A DNA stretch of 64,000 bases from HTCC5015 sp051747425 (GTDB lineage: Bacteria > Pseudomonadota > Gammaproteobacteria > HTCC5015). Positions 1 through 8,072 of the stretch are shown one piece after another. The translations under genes and the position numbers were made by a program. How positions within the stretch are numbered: position 1 is the first letter of the stretch; every line of letters starts with the position of its first letter. Below the pieces are notes generated by a model, which ran no database searches, was not told the origin of the DNA, and was given only the letters and a program-made list of their open reading frames with translations. The stretch lies in assembly GCA_051747425.1 (NCBI GenBank), contig JBNJGD010000010.1:1-64000 (forward strand). The letters are read 5' to 3'.

Positions 1-186
1 GTACCCGCCAGCCAGAGCGACATCCGTCCCCTGCTGACCCAGGGCGGCGCCTTCGCCTACCAGAACGGCGGCATCGTGCTCAACAGCACCGACCACGCCG
101 ACCGCGTCAGCGTGGCCCGGGAAGTGGTACCCCACGCCATTGCCATGGTGGTTCACATCCTCAACCACGCAGCCGAACAACTCTAA
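1..186 (+). CDS. C-terminal fragment of unidentified protein
   Basis: The window opens inside a gene. Frame 1 is open from base 1 to a TAA at 184-186, giving 61 residues that end in a hydrophobic helix-like tail (VVPHAIAMVVHIL). The coding bias is that of the neighbouring genes and a strong terminator follows directly, so this is a real 3' end. The family is not recognised. The short SDIRP motif followed by a Gly-rich stretch is reminiscent of the C-terminus of some metallopeptidases of the M28 type, but this is only a guess. Confidence 0.6.
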   Translation, partial: VPASQSDIRPLLTQGGAFAYQNGGIVLNSTDHADRVSVAREVVPHAIAMVVHILNHAAEQL

Positions 187-212
187 CAACAAGTTCCAGC
201 AAGTACCCCCCT

Positions 213-243
213 AAAGCCGGCGCCCCCACGCCGGCTTTTTTTT
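213..243 (+). terminator. Rho-independent terminator after the first gene
   Basis: A 10-bp stem (AAAGCCGGCG / CGCCGGCTTT) with a six-base loop is followed by a run of eight T. It lies 26 bases after the stop codon of the partial gene. Confidence 0.9.
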
Positions 244-255
244 GCCCGAACAACC

Positions 256-524
256 GTCATTCCGGAAAGCGCACAGCGCTTATCCGGAATCTACATAAAC
301 AGGAGCACCGTAGGAGCGGGCCTGCCCGCGAACGAGGCGACAGCCTCGATGAACATTCGCCTGCAAGCAGGCTCCTACAGCAACGGCGAACCCTTAATCA
401 CCCTAGTCATTCCGGAAAGCGCGCAGCGCTTATCCGGAATCTCACAAAACAGGTAGGGCGGATGTGGCGCAGCCATCTTCCGCCGCAGAAATGGCGGAGA
501 TGCCTTCGGCATTTCCGCCCTACA
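256..524. repeat. Intergenic repeat island 1
   Basis: The gap before msrB is filled by palindromic repeats. Copies of the ATTCCGGAAAGCGC / GCGCTTATCCGGAAT element lie at 256-292 and 406-443. A GTAGGAGC...GCTCCTAC element with GC-rich inner arms lies at 310-378. A GTAGGGCGGA...TCCGCCCTAC element with two inner hairpins lies at 452-524. The same families recur elsewhere in this window. No gene is seen here. Confidence 0.9.
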
Positions 525-542
525 GACCCGAGCCGTAGAAAA

Positions 543-1034
543 TTAACCCGGCACAAACCTCAACGCCAGGCCGTTATTGCACCAGCGCTGGCCGGTGGGC
601 TCGGGGCCGTCGTCGAACACATGGCCCTGGTGCCCGCCGCAGCGTTTGCAGTGGTATTCGGTGCGCGGCAGGATCAGTTTGAAATCGGTCTTGGTGCCGA
701 TGTGCCCTTCGATCACTTCAAAAAAGCTCGGCCAGCCGGTGCCGCTGTCGTACTTCATCTCCGAGGTAAACAGCGCCAGATCGCAGCCCGCGCAGCGGTA
801 CTCGCCTTCCCGCTTCTCGTCGTTCAGTGGGCTGGTATGGGGGCGTTCCGTGCCCTCTTCTCGCAGAATGCGAAAACGCTCCTTGCCCAACCGCTCTTTC
901 CACTCGCTTTCACTCAGTTCAAACGGCTTTATGTGATCCGGCCGTGGCGTCAGCGACTGGGCCAGCACTTGCGGCGACACCAGCGCCAACCCGAACAAGG
1001 CAGACCCGTTTACAACAAAATCCCGACGATTCAT
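543..1034 (-). CDS. msrB: Peptide methionine (R)-S-oxide reductase with Tat-type signal
   Basis: Reduces the R epimer of methionine sulfoxide in oxidised proteins. The 163-residue product begins MNRRDF followed by a hydrophobic stretch ending VLAQS, a twin-arginine-type export signal, so it should act in the periplasm. The MsrB fold then shows the zinc-binding pairs CAGC and CKRC, the WPSFFE segment, and the catalytic cysteine in RWCNN near the C-terminus, where the family usually has RYCxN. It stands alone between a repeat island and a decayed gene. Periplasmic MsrB enzymes are known, though many are fused to MsrA. The family assignment is certain; the export route is inferred from the N-terminus. 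Confidence 0.95.
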   Translation of the reverse strand: MNRRDFVVNGSALFGLALVSPQVLAQSLTPRPDHIKPFELSESEWKERLGKERFRILREEGTERPHTSPLNDEKREGEYRCAGCDLALFTSEMKYDSGTGWPSFFEVIEGHIGTKTDFKLILPRTEYHCKRCGGHQGHVFDDGPEPTGQRWCNNGLALRFVPG

Positions 1035-1127
1035 CCCGTTTCTCCCGAAAGCGTTATCTAACCTAGGATAGACGCATTAGCCGTCAAGTTCCTGTGAAAG
1101 TAGCACCAGCGGTCAACGAGTCACCCG

Positions 1128-1647
1128 CTAAGGCTGGACACTCAGGTTATCCTCAATGGCCTGCTCGTCGATATGTTGTTCCAGCCCGGACAGCGCTTGC
1201 GCCACATCGGGGTGGGTAAACAATTCCTGACCGGCCACTTGCCCGAATACGTAAAAGCCCTGCTGCTATGCCACAGCCCCTTCGTATTTAATCGCCTTTT
1301 GCGCCTGTTCCAGACAGGTTTTGGTCATCAGTTTCACAAATAAGTCGGCCACGTTCTTTTTGGCGGCATCGCGCTGCTCGTCCGTCACCTTGGACATGCT
1401 GGAAGTATCCGGATGCAGGGCCATGGAGGTAAACATCCATTTCACGAGCGTGCCGAGAGAGATCATCCGAGTAAACCCCGGCATTGGCTAAACTGGAAGC
1501 GCCCAACAAAAGGAAAAAGCCATACAGAAAAAACGATTCGTCACTTCCAATTATCAACATCTGAACTTTCTTCCTTAGCCTTAATCTCTCATGCCTTTGC
1601 CAAAGAAATACGCCACCAATAACTGCAAGTCCAACACCCAAAATCAA
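1128..1647 (-). pseudogene. Decayed small membrane/secreted protein gene
   Basis: The minus strand carries coding-looking sequence broken twice. A hydrophobic N-terminal part starting with TTG at 1647 runs in one frame. The following part (TDEQRDAAKKNVADLFVKLM and onward) runs in another frame from about 1480. It is then cut by a TAG at 1266-1268, after which the same frame continues with plausible protein (QQGFYVFGQVAGQELF) to a stop at 1128-1130. One frameshift plus one in-frame stop indicates a pseudogene or sequencing errors. The family is not recognised. The segment contains two ACGT sites, otherwise missing from the core of the window, so it may be of foreign origin. Confidence 0.55.
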
Positions 1648-1724
1648 TTGTTCTCAATAATGATCGAGCAGCATGCCTCACCATGAATTGCTGGAAACAG
1701 AGCAAAAAAGAAATAAAACCAAAG

Positions 1725-2108
1725 CTACCAGAAAAGTAAGCGTTGTATTGACCGACTGCAGTTCTCACTTTCGTAATAGACAGCCACTTCAAAGCTTTCG
1801 ATAGCACTTCGATACCCAATAATCTCTGCGCGGACAAAATCGCCAGCAACCTGGTATGCCAGGGGCACCCAAAAGCTGGCCACTTCGCCTTCAGTAAGCT
1901 TCATCGAAGCCAAAGGGACTCCCGAAACTTCCAGTGGCGCTTTGATAATAACCCGGTCCATTGCTCCATGATTGCCACCGGAGCTCGCATCAGACTCAGT
2001 CTCAACCGAGAGCGGAATCTCTTCCCTATTTTGTTCGGGCGTACACTCCGCACTCACGAGTGAGCTAAAAATAGACAGTAAAATAAATGGAGCTAACTTT
2101 GTTTTCAA
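1725..2108 (-). CDS. Hypothetical secreted protein
   Basis: The 127-residue product starts MKTKLAPFILLSIFSSLVSA, a clear Sec signal peptide, and leaves a mature protein of about 107 residues with two cysteines (one right after the cleavage site, one near the C-terminus) that could form a disulfide. No family is recognised. It is downstream of, and in the same direction as, the Na/Pi symporter-like gene (18 bp gap), so it may be the last gene of that operon. Base composition is a little more AT-rich than that of the neighbours. Confidence 0.65.
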   Translation of the reverse strand: MKTKLAPFILLSIFSSLVSAECTPEQNREEIPLSVETESDASSGGNHGAMDRVIIKAPLEVSGVPLASMKLTEGEVASFWVPLAYQVAGDFVRAEIIGYRSAIESFEVAVYYESENCSRSIQRLLFW

Positions 2109-2126
2109 AACGCTAAATCCTTTCTT

Positions 2127-3869
2127 TCATTTGTCAGAAAAACCACCCGATTTTGGCGGGTCATGTTCATTGTCACTACCCCAGCTCTTGAGCCACCGAT
2201 GCGTCTCGTCCGAATCTGTCACATTTCCCTGCTCTACAGACTCCAGGGCCTCCTGTGTCTGTTCCCACCGTTCCTGCTCGATTGAATCCGCTACAGGCGC
2301 GCGTTCATCCAGTTCGCTGAGGTAGTGCAGTATTCGGGTGGCGTGGTGGCCCAGGCGCTCTATCCGGCGCTGGATGTCCAGGCCCTCGAGGGTGTCATCA
2401 ATATCCAGCGAGCGCCGGGCGGCGGAGGCCAGTATGGCGGGGCGGACGCTGCTGCCACTGGCGAGTATGCTTCGCAGCTCATCGGCCAGAGGCAGGTAAT
2501 CAAACCCGGCCTCGCCGCTGAGTTTCTCCGCCGCCAAATCGAAGGCGCTGGCCAGACGCTCGGCCAGTTCGTTCAGCTCGCGAATATTCTGCAGGCGTTT
2601 GATGGGGGTGAGTCTGGCCACATCGTGAACGCACTCGGACACATGGTCGATCAGGTGCAACACCGAGGCCAGCCGCGCCAACACGGGCATTTCAACACCC
2701 GGCAATTGCGCCAGAAAGTCCCCCGTCTCTTCGGTGGCCTCGCGCAGCTCGTTCAGTGACTGCTGAATCAGGGGGCTATCTTCACCGCGCAAACGCGAGG
2801 CCCCATTTTGCAGAGTGAGAATCGCGCACTGGCGCAGGGTGTCGTGGGCGGCATTGACCGCCAGGGTGGGCACCTCGCCCAGACTCGAATCCAGATTGCG
2901 CGTCAGGCGCCGGCGTTTTTCCGGAATCACACGGCTCGCCAGACTGGCCAACTGTGGTGTCAGAGGCAAGAACACCGCCACCCCCAACAGATTAAACGCC
3001 GTGTGGAAGGCGGCGATGCTCAGGGCCGGATCGTTCGCCAGCCAGCGGGCGGTGAGCCGGTCCACCCCGGCAGTAAACGCCGGCAGTATAAAGAATGCGA
3101 TAAGGCCGGTGCCCAGATTGAAAATCACATGCACCAGAGCGGTGCGGCGTGCCGGAACGCTGGCGCCGATGGCGGCAATGCCGGCGGTCACCGTGGTGCC
3201 CACATTCTGACCAATGACCAAAGCCGCGGCCTGCTCCACCGAGATGGTCCCGGCGGCCAGAGCGGTCAGTGTGGTGGCCACGGCGGCGCTGGAGGACTGC
3301 ATCAACACGGTCATCACCGCCCCCACCAGTACCAACATCAAACGGGCCGACATACTGGCCGAACTGTACTGGGAAAAGTCGATCTGACCGGCCAGACCAC
3401 CCATGCCCTCCTGCATGACATCGATGCCGACAAAGATCACCCCGAAGCCGGCCAGTGCCGTCCCCGCATGGGCCAGACGCCCCCGGCCCAGCAGCCGCAT
3501 CAGGGCGCCTACACCGATAAAGGGCAACAGAACCTTGCCAATGGACAGCTTGAGGCCCAACAGCGACACCAGCCAGCCTGTGCTGGTGGTGCCCAAATTG
3601 GCGCCGATGACCACGCCAATCGCGTTGCTGAAAGTGAGCAGGCCCGCCGAGACAAAGCCGATGGTGGCCAGAGTGGTGGCGCTGGAAGACTGCACCAATG
3701 CGGTAATGCCGGCACCGGTGGCCACCGCCTTGGTCCGCGAACCGGTGAAGTTGGCCAACAGAGTGCGCAGGGCATCGCCGGCCACGGCCTTTAGGCCATC
3801 GGTCATCAGGATCATTCCCAACAGAAAAAGCCCGATGCCCCCCAGCAAGGTGGACAGTGTGGCAATCAT
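2127..3869 (-). CDS. Na/Pi cotransporter family protein with PhoU-like tail
   Basis: The 580-residue protein has the two inverted NptA/SLC34-type repeats, each with the signature QSSSA motif (near residues 60 and 191) embedded in Gly/Ala-rich membrane helices. A soluble helical tail from about residue 330 resembles PhoU domains. Members are thought to move sodium and phosphate across the inner membrane; in bacteria many act as phosphate exporters or remain untested. The upstream DUF2784 gene ends 4 bp before the start codon, indicating co-transcription. Substrate and direction of transport cannot be read from the sequence. Confidence 0.92.
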   Translation of the reverse strand: MIATLSTLLGGIGLFLLGMILMTDGLKAVAGDALRTLLANFTGSRTKAVATGAGITALVQSSSATTLATIGFVSAGLLTFSNAIGVVIGANLGTTSTGWLVSLLGLKLSIGKVLLPFIGVGALMRLLGRGRLAHAGTALAGFGVIFVGIDVMQEGMGGLAGQIDFSQYSSASMSARLMLVLVGAVMTVLMQSSSAAVATTLTALAAGTISVEQAAALVIGQNVGTTVTAGIAAIGASVPARRTALVHVIFNLGTGLIAFFILPAFTAGVDRLTARWLANDPALSIAAFHTAFNLLGVAVFLPLTPQLASLASRVIPEKRRRLTRNLDSSLGEVPTLAVNAAHDTLRQCAILTLQNGASRLRGEDSPLIQQSLNELREATEETGDFLAQLPGVEMPVLARLASVLHLIDHVSECVHDVARLTPIKRLQNIRELNELAERLASAFDLAAEKLSGEAGFDYLPLADELRSILASGSSVRPAILASAARRSLDIDDTLEGLDIQRRIERLGHHATRILHYLSELDERAPVADSIEQERWEQTQEALESVEQGNVTDSDETHRWLKSWGSDNEHDPPKSGGFSDK

Positions 3870-3873
3870 TCAG

Positions 3874-4278
3874 CTACCTCTTGCACGGTGTTGGCCGGAC
3901 CACAAACCAGCTGGCCAGCACCAGGCCCCCAAATACGCTATAGACTACAACAAACACCCACTCCGGTGCGGAGTAGTACAGCAGGCTTTGCAGCCAGTGC
4001 TGGATAAAGGAACCCGAGTAAGACGCCCCACCGGCGGCCTCCCGCAGCGACATTTCCCAGGTGGTCAGCGGGCAAATCACCCCCGCCCAGGACTGCAGCA
4101 CCACCACGCCAATCGCCAGCAAGTGCAGCACCCGAAACATCCGATTGCGAACCCAGCGCCAATTCAGAAAAAAGCCGAGATAAATGCAAAGAAGCCCGAA
4201 GACCACAAAGCAAACGAACAGAAAGTGAACGATCAGAATCGAATCGGCCAGTAGTAAAAGCTGCGCATCCTGTGACAT
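3874..4278 (-). CDS. DUF2784 family membrane protein
   Basis: A 134-residue protein with about four hydrophobic segments (near residues 10-35, 47-65, 100-120). Its arrangement fits the DUF2784 family, including the conserved CPLTTWE segment, in which the cysteine and tryptophan are typical. The function of the family is unknown. It precedes the Na/Pi cotransporter gene by 4 bp and is very probably translated from the same mRNA, so a role linked to that transporter is possible but unproved. Confidence 0.85.
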   Translation of the reverse strand: MSQDAQLLLLADSILIVHFLFVCFVVFGLLCIYLGFFLNWRWVRNRMFRVLHLLAIGVVVLQSWAGVICPLTTWEMSLREAAGGASYSGSFIQHWLQSLLYYSAPEWVFVVVYSVFGGLVLASWFVVRPTPCKR

Positions 4279-4307
4279 GTGAACCGTATCCGTTCTGTAG
4301 GGGCTGG

Positions 4308-4622
4308 TTACGCTCTGTGCACAGCCTCAGACCTGGAATCCCAGGGACGAATGTTCTTCAGCTGGTCTTCGAGCGCATCCTCGGCAACCTCGGTGTCATA
4401 GGCGGCCTGGGCTCTCAACCAATAGCCGTTCGACAGACCAAAAAAGCGACAAAGACGCAAATCCGTATCGGCGGTGATCGAACGCTTTCCGGCAACGATC
4501 TGACCGATTCGCTGAGCGGGCACGCCAATCTCTTTGGCCAGACGGTATTGAGAAATACCCATCGGTTCCAGAAATTCTTCTTTCAGTAATTCTCCGGGTG
4601 TTATGGCTTCTATATTGCGCAT
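4308..4622 (-). CDS. Solo HigA-family antitoxin / XRE regulator
   Basis: A 104-residue helix-turn-helix protein of the HigA/VapI type: the TPGELLKEEFLEPMGIS opening, the GxPAQRIGQIVxGKRxI recognition region and the DLRLCRFFGLS segment are typical. The start is set at the ATG at 4622, because AGGAGGT lies six bases before it; the frame is open further upstream. In HigBA loci the toxin precedes the antitoxin. No toxin gene is present on either side, so this is an orphan antitoxin or a plain regulator. An inverted repeat just upstream is a likely autoregulatory operator. Confidence 0.88.
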   Translation of the reverse strand: MRNIEAITPGELLKEEFLEPMGISQYRLAKEIGVPAQRIGQIVAGKRSITADTDLRLCRFFGLSNGYWLRAQAAYDTEVAEDALEDQLKNIRPWDSRSEAVHRA

Positions 4623-4656
4623 AAGTGACCTCCTGATGGTAATCGACAACCCAATT

Positions 4657-4691
4657 AGTAACGCTTCGCGTTAATGTCGTCAAGCGTTACT
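4657..4691. promoter_or_regulatory. Inverted repeat upstream of solo higA (putative operator)
   Basis: Perfect 10-bp arms AGTAACGCTT (4657-4666) and AAGCGTTACT (4682-4691) are separated by 15 bases. The right arm overlaps the stop codon of the OsmC-YcaO gene and the left arm lies about 35 bases before the higA start. HigA proteins usually repress their own promoter at such sites. It could also fold as a weak hairpin at the end of the YcaO transcript, but no T run follows. Confidence 0.6.
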
Positions 4692-6875
4692 ATTTGCCGC
4701 CTTCGCCGCCCGGGCCGCGTGGAGTTTTTTGTAGCTGTCGATCAGGCGCTGGTGTTTTTCCAGGCCCTCCAGCTGCATGTTGGTGGGCTCCAGACCATGG
4801 AAGCGCTGTGTGCCGTCGACCAGGCCGATGACTTCCTCGACGGTCTGCTCGCCGTAGAGGCGGCCCAGGTTGTAGCGGTAGTCCGCCAGCACCAGCTCGT
4901 CGTCCAGGGCGATTTCCAACACGGCGCTGACGGCGTGGTAGAAGAGGTTTCGCTCCACGGTGTTGTCGTTGTACTGCAGGAACATCTCCACCATATCCAG
5001 CGCCTCTTCGTGGCGCTGCAGGGCCAGGCAGAGCATGATCTTGAGTTCCAGAATGGTGAGCTGGCCCCACACGGTGTTCTCGTCAAACTCAATGCCGATC
5101 AGTGTGATGATGGTGGTGTAGTTGTCGATCTGGCTGTCTTCCAGACGCTCGTAGAGATCGGCCAGAGCGTCGTCGCTGAGGCGGTGCAGGTTGAGGATGT
5201 CCTCGCGGTAGTCCAGAGCCATATTGGTGTTGTCCCAGACCAGATCCTCCACCGGATAGACTTCCGAATAGCCGGGCACGAGGATGCGGCAGACCGGCGC
5301 GCCGAGGTCTTCGTGGACCGCCATGTACACTTCCTTGCCCATGGCCTCGAGAATGCCAAACAGCTCGCTGGCCTCTTCCTCGTTGCTGCCGGAAAAGTCC
5401 CACTCAAAGAATTCGACATCGGCACTGGCACTGAAGAAGCGCCAGGAGACCACGCCACTGGAATCGATAAAGTGCTCGACAAAGTTGTTGGGCTCGGTCA
5501 CCGCCTGGCTGTTGAAGGTGGGCGGCAATACATCGTTGAGGCCCTCAAAACTGCGCCCCTGCATCAGCTCGGTCAGGCTGCGCTCCAGCGCCACTTCAAA
5601 ACTTGGGTGGGCGCCGAAGGAAGCGAACACGCCACCGTTTTTCGGGTTCATCAGGGTCACGCACATCACCGGGTACTGGCCGCCCAGGGAGGCGTCCTTG
5701 ACCAGGGTGGGAAAGCCCTGGGCCTCCAGGGCCTCGATGCCCTCGACGATCCTGGGGTATTTTTTCAGCACCGACTCGGGCACATCCGGCAGGGCGATTT
5801 CTTCCTCAATGATCTCGCGCTTCACCGCCCGCTCAAAGATTTCCGACAGGCACTGCACCTGGGCCTCGGCCAGGGTATTGCCCGCGCTCATGCCGTTACT
5901 CAGGAACAGGTTTTCGATCAGGTTGGAGGGGAAGTACACCGTCTCCCCGTCGGACTGGCGCACATAGGGCAGCGCCACGATGCCGCGCTCGGTGTTGCCG
6001 GAGTTGGTATCAAACAGATGGCTGGCCTGCAGCTCGCCGTCCGGGTCGTAGAGCGCCAGGCAGTGCTCGTCCAACAGGCCCTCGGGGATCGCATCGTCGG
6101 GGCCGGGCTGGAACCAGCGCTCGTCGGGGTAGTGGACGAAATCGCTGTGGGCGATGTCCTCGCCAAAGAACTGGTCGTTGTAGAAGAAGTTGCAGCTCAG
6201 GCGCTCAATAAACTCGCCCAGGGCAGAACACAGGGCGCTCTCCTTGGTGGCGCCCTTGCCGTTGGTGAAGCACATGGGCGAGGCCGCGTCGCGGATGTGC
6301 AACGACCACACATGGGGCACGATATTGCGCCAGGAGGCGATCTCGATCTTCATGCCCAGATCCGCCAGGATCCCGGTCATGTTGGCGATGGTCTGCTCCA
6401 GGGGCAGGTCCTTGCCCTCGATGTAGGTCTCGCCCTGCTCTTCCGGCCGGCCCATCAACAGCGCCTGGGCGTCCTCGTCCAGATTGTCCACGGACTCGAT
6501 CTCGAACTCCGGCCCGGTCTGCACCACCTTCTTGACCGTGCAGCGATCCACCGCACGCAAAATCCCCTGGCGATCCTTGTCGGAGAGATCCTCCGGCAGC
6601 TGCACCTGGATCTTGAAGATCTGGTTGTAGCGGTTCTCCGGGTCGACGATGTTGTTCTGGGAGACGCGGATATTGTCGGTGGGAATGTTTCGGGCCTTGC
6701 AGTACACCAGCACAAAATAGGCGGCACACAGGGCCGAGGAAGCCAGAAAATAGTCGAAGGGCCCGGGCGCCGAACCGTCGCCCTTGTAGCGCTTGGGCTG
6801 ATCGGACACCACAGTGAAATCATCAAACTTGGCTTCCAGCCTGAGATTGTCGAGAAAATTTACATTGATTTCCAT
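4680..6875 (-). CDS. ycaO: OsmC/YcaO fusion protein
   Basis: A 731-residue protein with an N-terminal OsmC-like domain (about residues 1-130) followed by a YcaO ATP-binding domain (about 180-580) and a helical, TPR-like C-terminal region. The YcaO part shows the Glu-rich ATP/Mg motifs GEFIERLS and SEIFERAV. YcaO enzymes activate amide backbones with ATP; E. coli YcaO has been linked to beta-methylthiolation of ribosomal protein S12. The OsmC-YcaO form is known in several marine gammaproteobacteria. The ATG at 6875 is preferred to the upstream TTG. No precursor peptide or RiPP maturation partner is adjacent; flanking genes are two solo HigA-like proteins. Confidence 0.9.
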   Translation of the reverse strand: MEINVNFLDNLRLEAKFDDFTVVSDQPKRYKGDGSAPGPFDYFLASSALCAAYFVLVYCKARNIPTDNIRVSQNNIVDPENRYNQIFKIQVQLPEDLSDKDRQGILRAVDRCTVKKVVQTGPEFEIESVDNLDEDAQALLMGRPEEQGETYIEGKDLPLEQTIANMTGILADLGMKIEIASWRNIVPHVWSLHIRDAASPMCFTNGKGATKESALCSALGEFIERLSCNFFYNDQFFGEDIAHSDFVHYPDERWFQPGPDDAIPEGLLDEHCLALYDPDGELQASHLFDTNSGNTERGIVALPYVRQSDGETVYFPSNLIENLFLSNGMSAGNTLAEAQVQCLSEIFERAVKREIIEEEIALPDVPESVLKKYPRIVEGIEALEAQGFPTLVKDASLGGQYPVMCVTLMNPKNGGVFASFGAHPSFEVALERSLTELMQGRSFEGLNDVLPPTFNSQAVTEPNNFVEHFIDSSGVVSWRFFSASADVEFFEWDFSGSNEEEASELFGILEAMGKEVYMAVHEDLGAPVCRILVPGYSEVYPVEDLVWDNTNMALDYREDILNLHRLSDDALADLYERLEDSQIDNYTTIITLIGIEFDENTVWGQLTILELKIMLCLALQRHEEALDMVEMFLQYNDNTVERNLFYHAVSAVLEIALDDELVLADYRYNLGRLYGEQTVEEVIGLVDGTQRFHGLEPTNMQLEGLEKHQRLIDSYKKLHAARAAKAANSNA

Positions 6876-6991
6876 GGGCAAAGTATCCGGGGGGAAAGTG
6901 GCGCGCGCGGCGGTACGAAGCCCCGCATTATCCCGGTTTTTCAGCCCTGATTAAATGCTTTGGAATTATATCGGCCTGGTGAAGTATTAAG

Positions 6992-7285
6992 CTATGCAGC
7001 AGTCAGCTCGACCTTGTGAACATTATCCAGCTTCAGCGTCTTTCCGGCGTGCCACAAATCATAGGCATCCTGCATGGAGAGCCAGCTCTGGGGTGTGCGG
7101 CCAAGGGCTTTGGACAGGCGCAGCGCCATTTCCGGGCTGACCCCGCTCTGCTGCTTGAGAATCCGGCTCAAAGTCGACGGCGACACATCCAGCTGCTCTG
7201 CCAGATATCGGCAGCTCAGACCATACGGCTCCATATAAGTCGCCTTAAGAAACTCGCCGGGATGTGGGGGATTATGCATAGACAT
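6992..7285 (-). CDS. Second solo HigA-family antitoxin
   Basis: A 97-residue HigA/VapI-type XRE protein with the diagnostic HPGEFLKATYMEPYGLS opening and the LDVSPSTLSRIL recognition helix, ending in a short tail. Like the first copy it has no toxin gene beside it. The two HigA proteins flank the OsmC-YcaO gene but share only family-level similarity, so this is not a recent duplication. A 10-bp palindrome lies 12 bases before the start and may be its operator. It could act as an antitoxin for an unlinked toxin or as a stand-alone regulator. Confidence 0.87.
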   Translation of the reverse strand: MSMHNPPHPGEFLKATYMEPYGLSCRYLAEQLDVSPSTLSRILKQQSGVSPEMALRLSKALGRTPQSWLSMQDAYDLWHAGKTLKLDNVHKVELTAA

Positions 7286-7296
7286 GAATGTAGCGC

Positions 7297-7306
7297 GTTG
7301 CGCAAC
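7297..7306. promoter_or_regulatory. Palindrome upstream of second solo higA
   Basis: GTTGCGCAAC is a perfect 10-bp palindrome between the TetR gene end and the HigA start, in the position expected for an autorepressor site. The assignment is by position only. Confidence 0.4.
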
Positions 7307-7321
7307 AGTGTCAATTAGAGA

Positions 7322-7921
7322 TTATGACGCTTGTGAACCCGGTGCCGCAGTCAGGCGAAGGATCAGTTCCTCGGCCACGGGGGCCAGGGTCATCAGGCTG
7401 GGGGCCTCGGGGTCGTTGAGGGCGTAGAGGATCAGCTCGTTGACTCCGGCCACCGCGGCCATGCCCAGGGACAAGTCCAGTGGCTGCAGGGACTCGCCCC
7501 GCTCGCGCAGTGCGTCCACCTGCATCTGCAAAAAACCGGCAAACTGGCTGGCCACCTGTTGGCGCTTCTCGACCCCGGCTTCGCCCATGGCCCCCAGCTC
7601 GACATACAGCACCTTGGTTAATTGCGGCCGGGCGTCGATCAACCGCAGGTAGGCCGCAGTAATGTCCCGCACCAGCGCCGGCCAGCTTTTGCTGTCGTCC
7701 AGGGCCCGGGCCATTTCCATCATGATGACCTCGCTGGTCTGGTCCGCCAGGGCCAGCAGGCATTCGTCCTTGTTGGCAAAGTACTCGTAGATGGTACGCC
7801 GCGACACCTGGGCCGCTGCGGCAATGTCGGCAATGGTGATGTCCTGGTAGCGCTTGCTCTTGAGCACCGCTGCCAGACCGGCCAGCAGACGGCTGCGGTG
7901 ATCTATCTCGTTATTTTTCAT
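7322..7921 (-). CDS. TetR/AcrR family regulator
   Basis: A 199-residue TetR protein. The N-terminal helix-turn-helix (about residues 12-55) has the typical TIADIAAAAQVSRRTIYEYF segment; the rest is the ligand-binding helical domain. It is divergent from the Lcp-like oxygenase gene, and the shared 151-bp gap carries two related inverted repeats, so it probably represses both itself and the oxygenase. Rubber-oxygenase genes of actinobacteria are likewise controlled by a TetR-type LcpR. The inducer is unknown. Confidence 0.93.
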   Translation of the reverse strand: MKNNEIDHRSRLLAGLAAVLKSKRYQDITIADIAAAAQVSRRTIYEYFANKDECLLALADQTSEVIMMEMARALDDSKSWPALVRDITAAYLRLIDARPQLTKVLYVELGAMGEAGVEKRQQVASQFAGFLQMQVDALRERGESLQPLDLSLGMAAVAGVNELILYALNDPEAPSLMTLAPVAEELILRLTAAPGSQAS

Positions 7922-7985
7922 AGAGCGAGTCTAATCAATCTGCCCCTCGGCATCCATTTTTCCGCCTCTACCCTCAAACCGCACC

Positions 7986-8001
7986 GGTACCATCCAGTAC
8001 C
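7986..8001. promoter_or_regulatory. TetR operator candidate 1
   Basis: GGTAC-CATCCA-GTACC is an inverted repeat with the same arms and spacer length as the site at 8026-8045. The centres of the two are 42 bp apart, close to four helical turns, so bound dimers would lie on one face of the DNA. Confidence 0.6.
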
Positions 8002-8025
8002 ATTCCCCGGAAAACCGTGCTACGG

Positions 8026-8045
8026 TTGGTACCATGTAGTACCAA
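8026..8045. promoter_or_regulatory. TetR operator candidate 2
   Basis: TTGGTAC-CATGTA-GTACCAA has perfect 7-bp arms and lies 27 bases before the oxygenase start codon. A TetR dimer bound here would block transcription or early elongation of the oxygenase gene. Confidence 0.68.
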
Positions 8046-8072
8046 AACCAATTAAAGCAGGAGATACCGGCC

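Noticed and set aside
1589..1849. An 86-codon frame overlapping the secreted hypothetical gene
   Set aside because: It overlaps the end of a gene with a signal peptide and has an unlikely Trp/Cys-rich tail.
4674..6950. A 758-codon open frame on the plus strand opposite the OsmC-YcaO gene
   Set aside because: It is antisense to a gene with clear domains; long antisense frames are expected in GC-rich DNA with this codon bias. The translation is rich in His, Gln, Val and Gly and matches no family.
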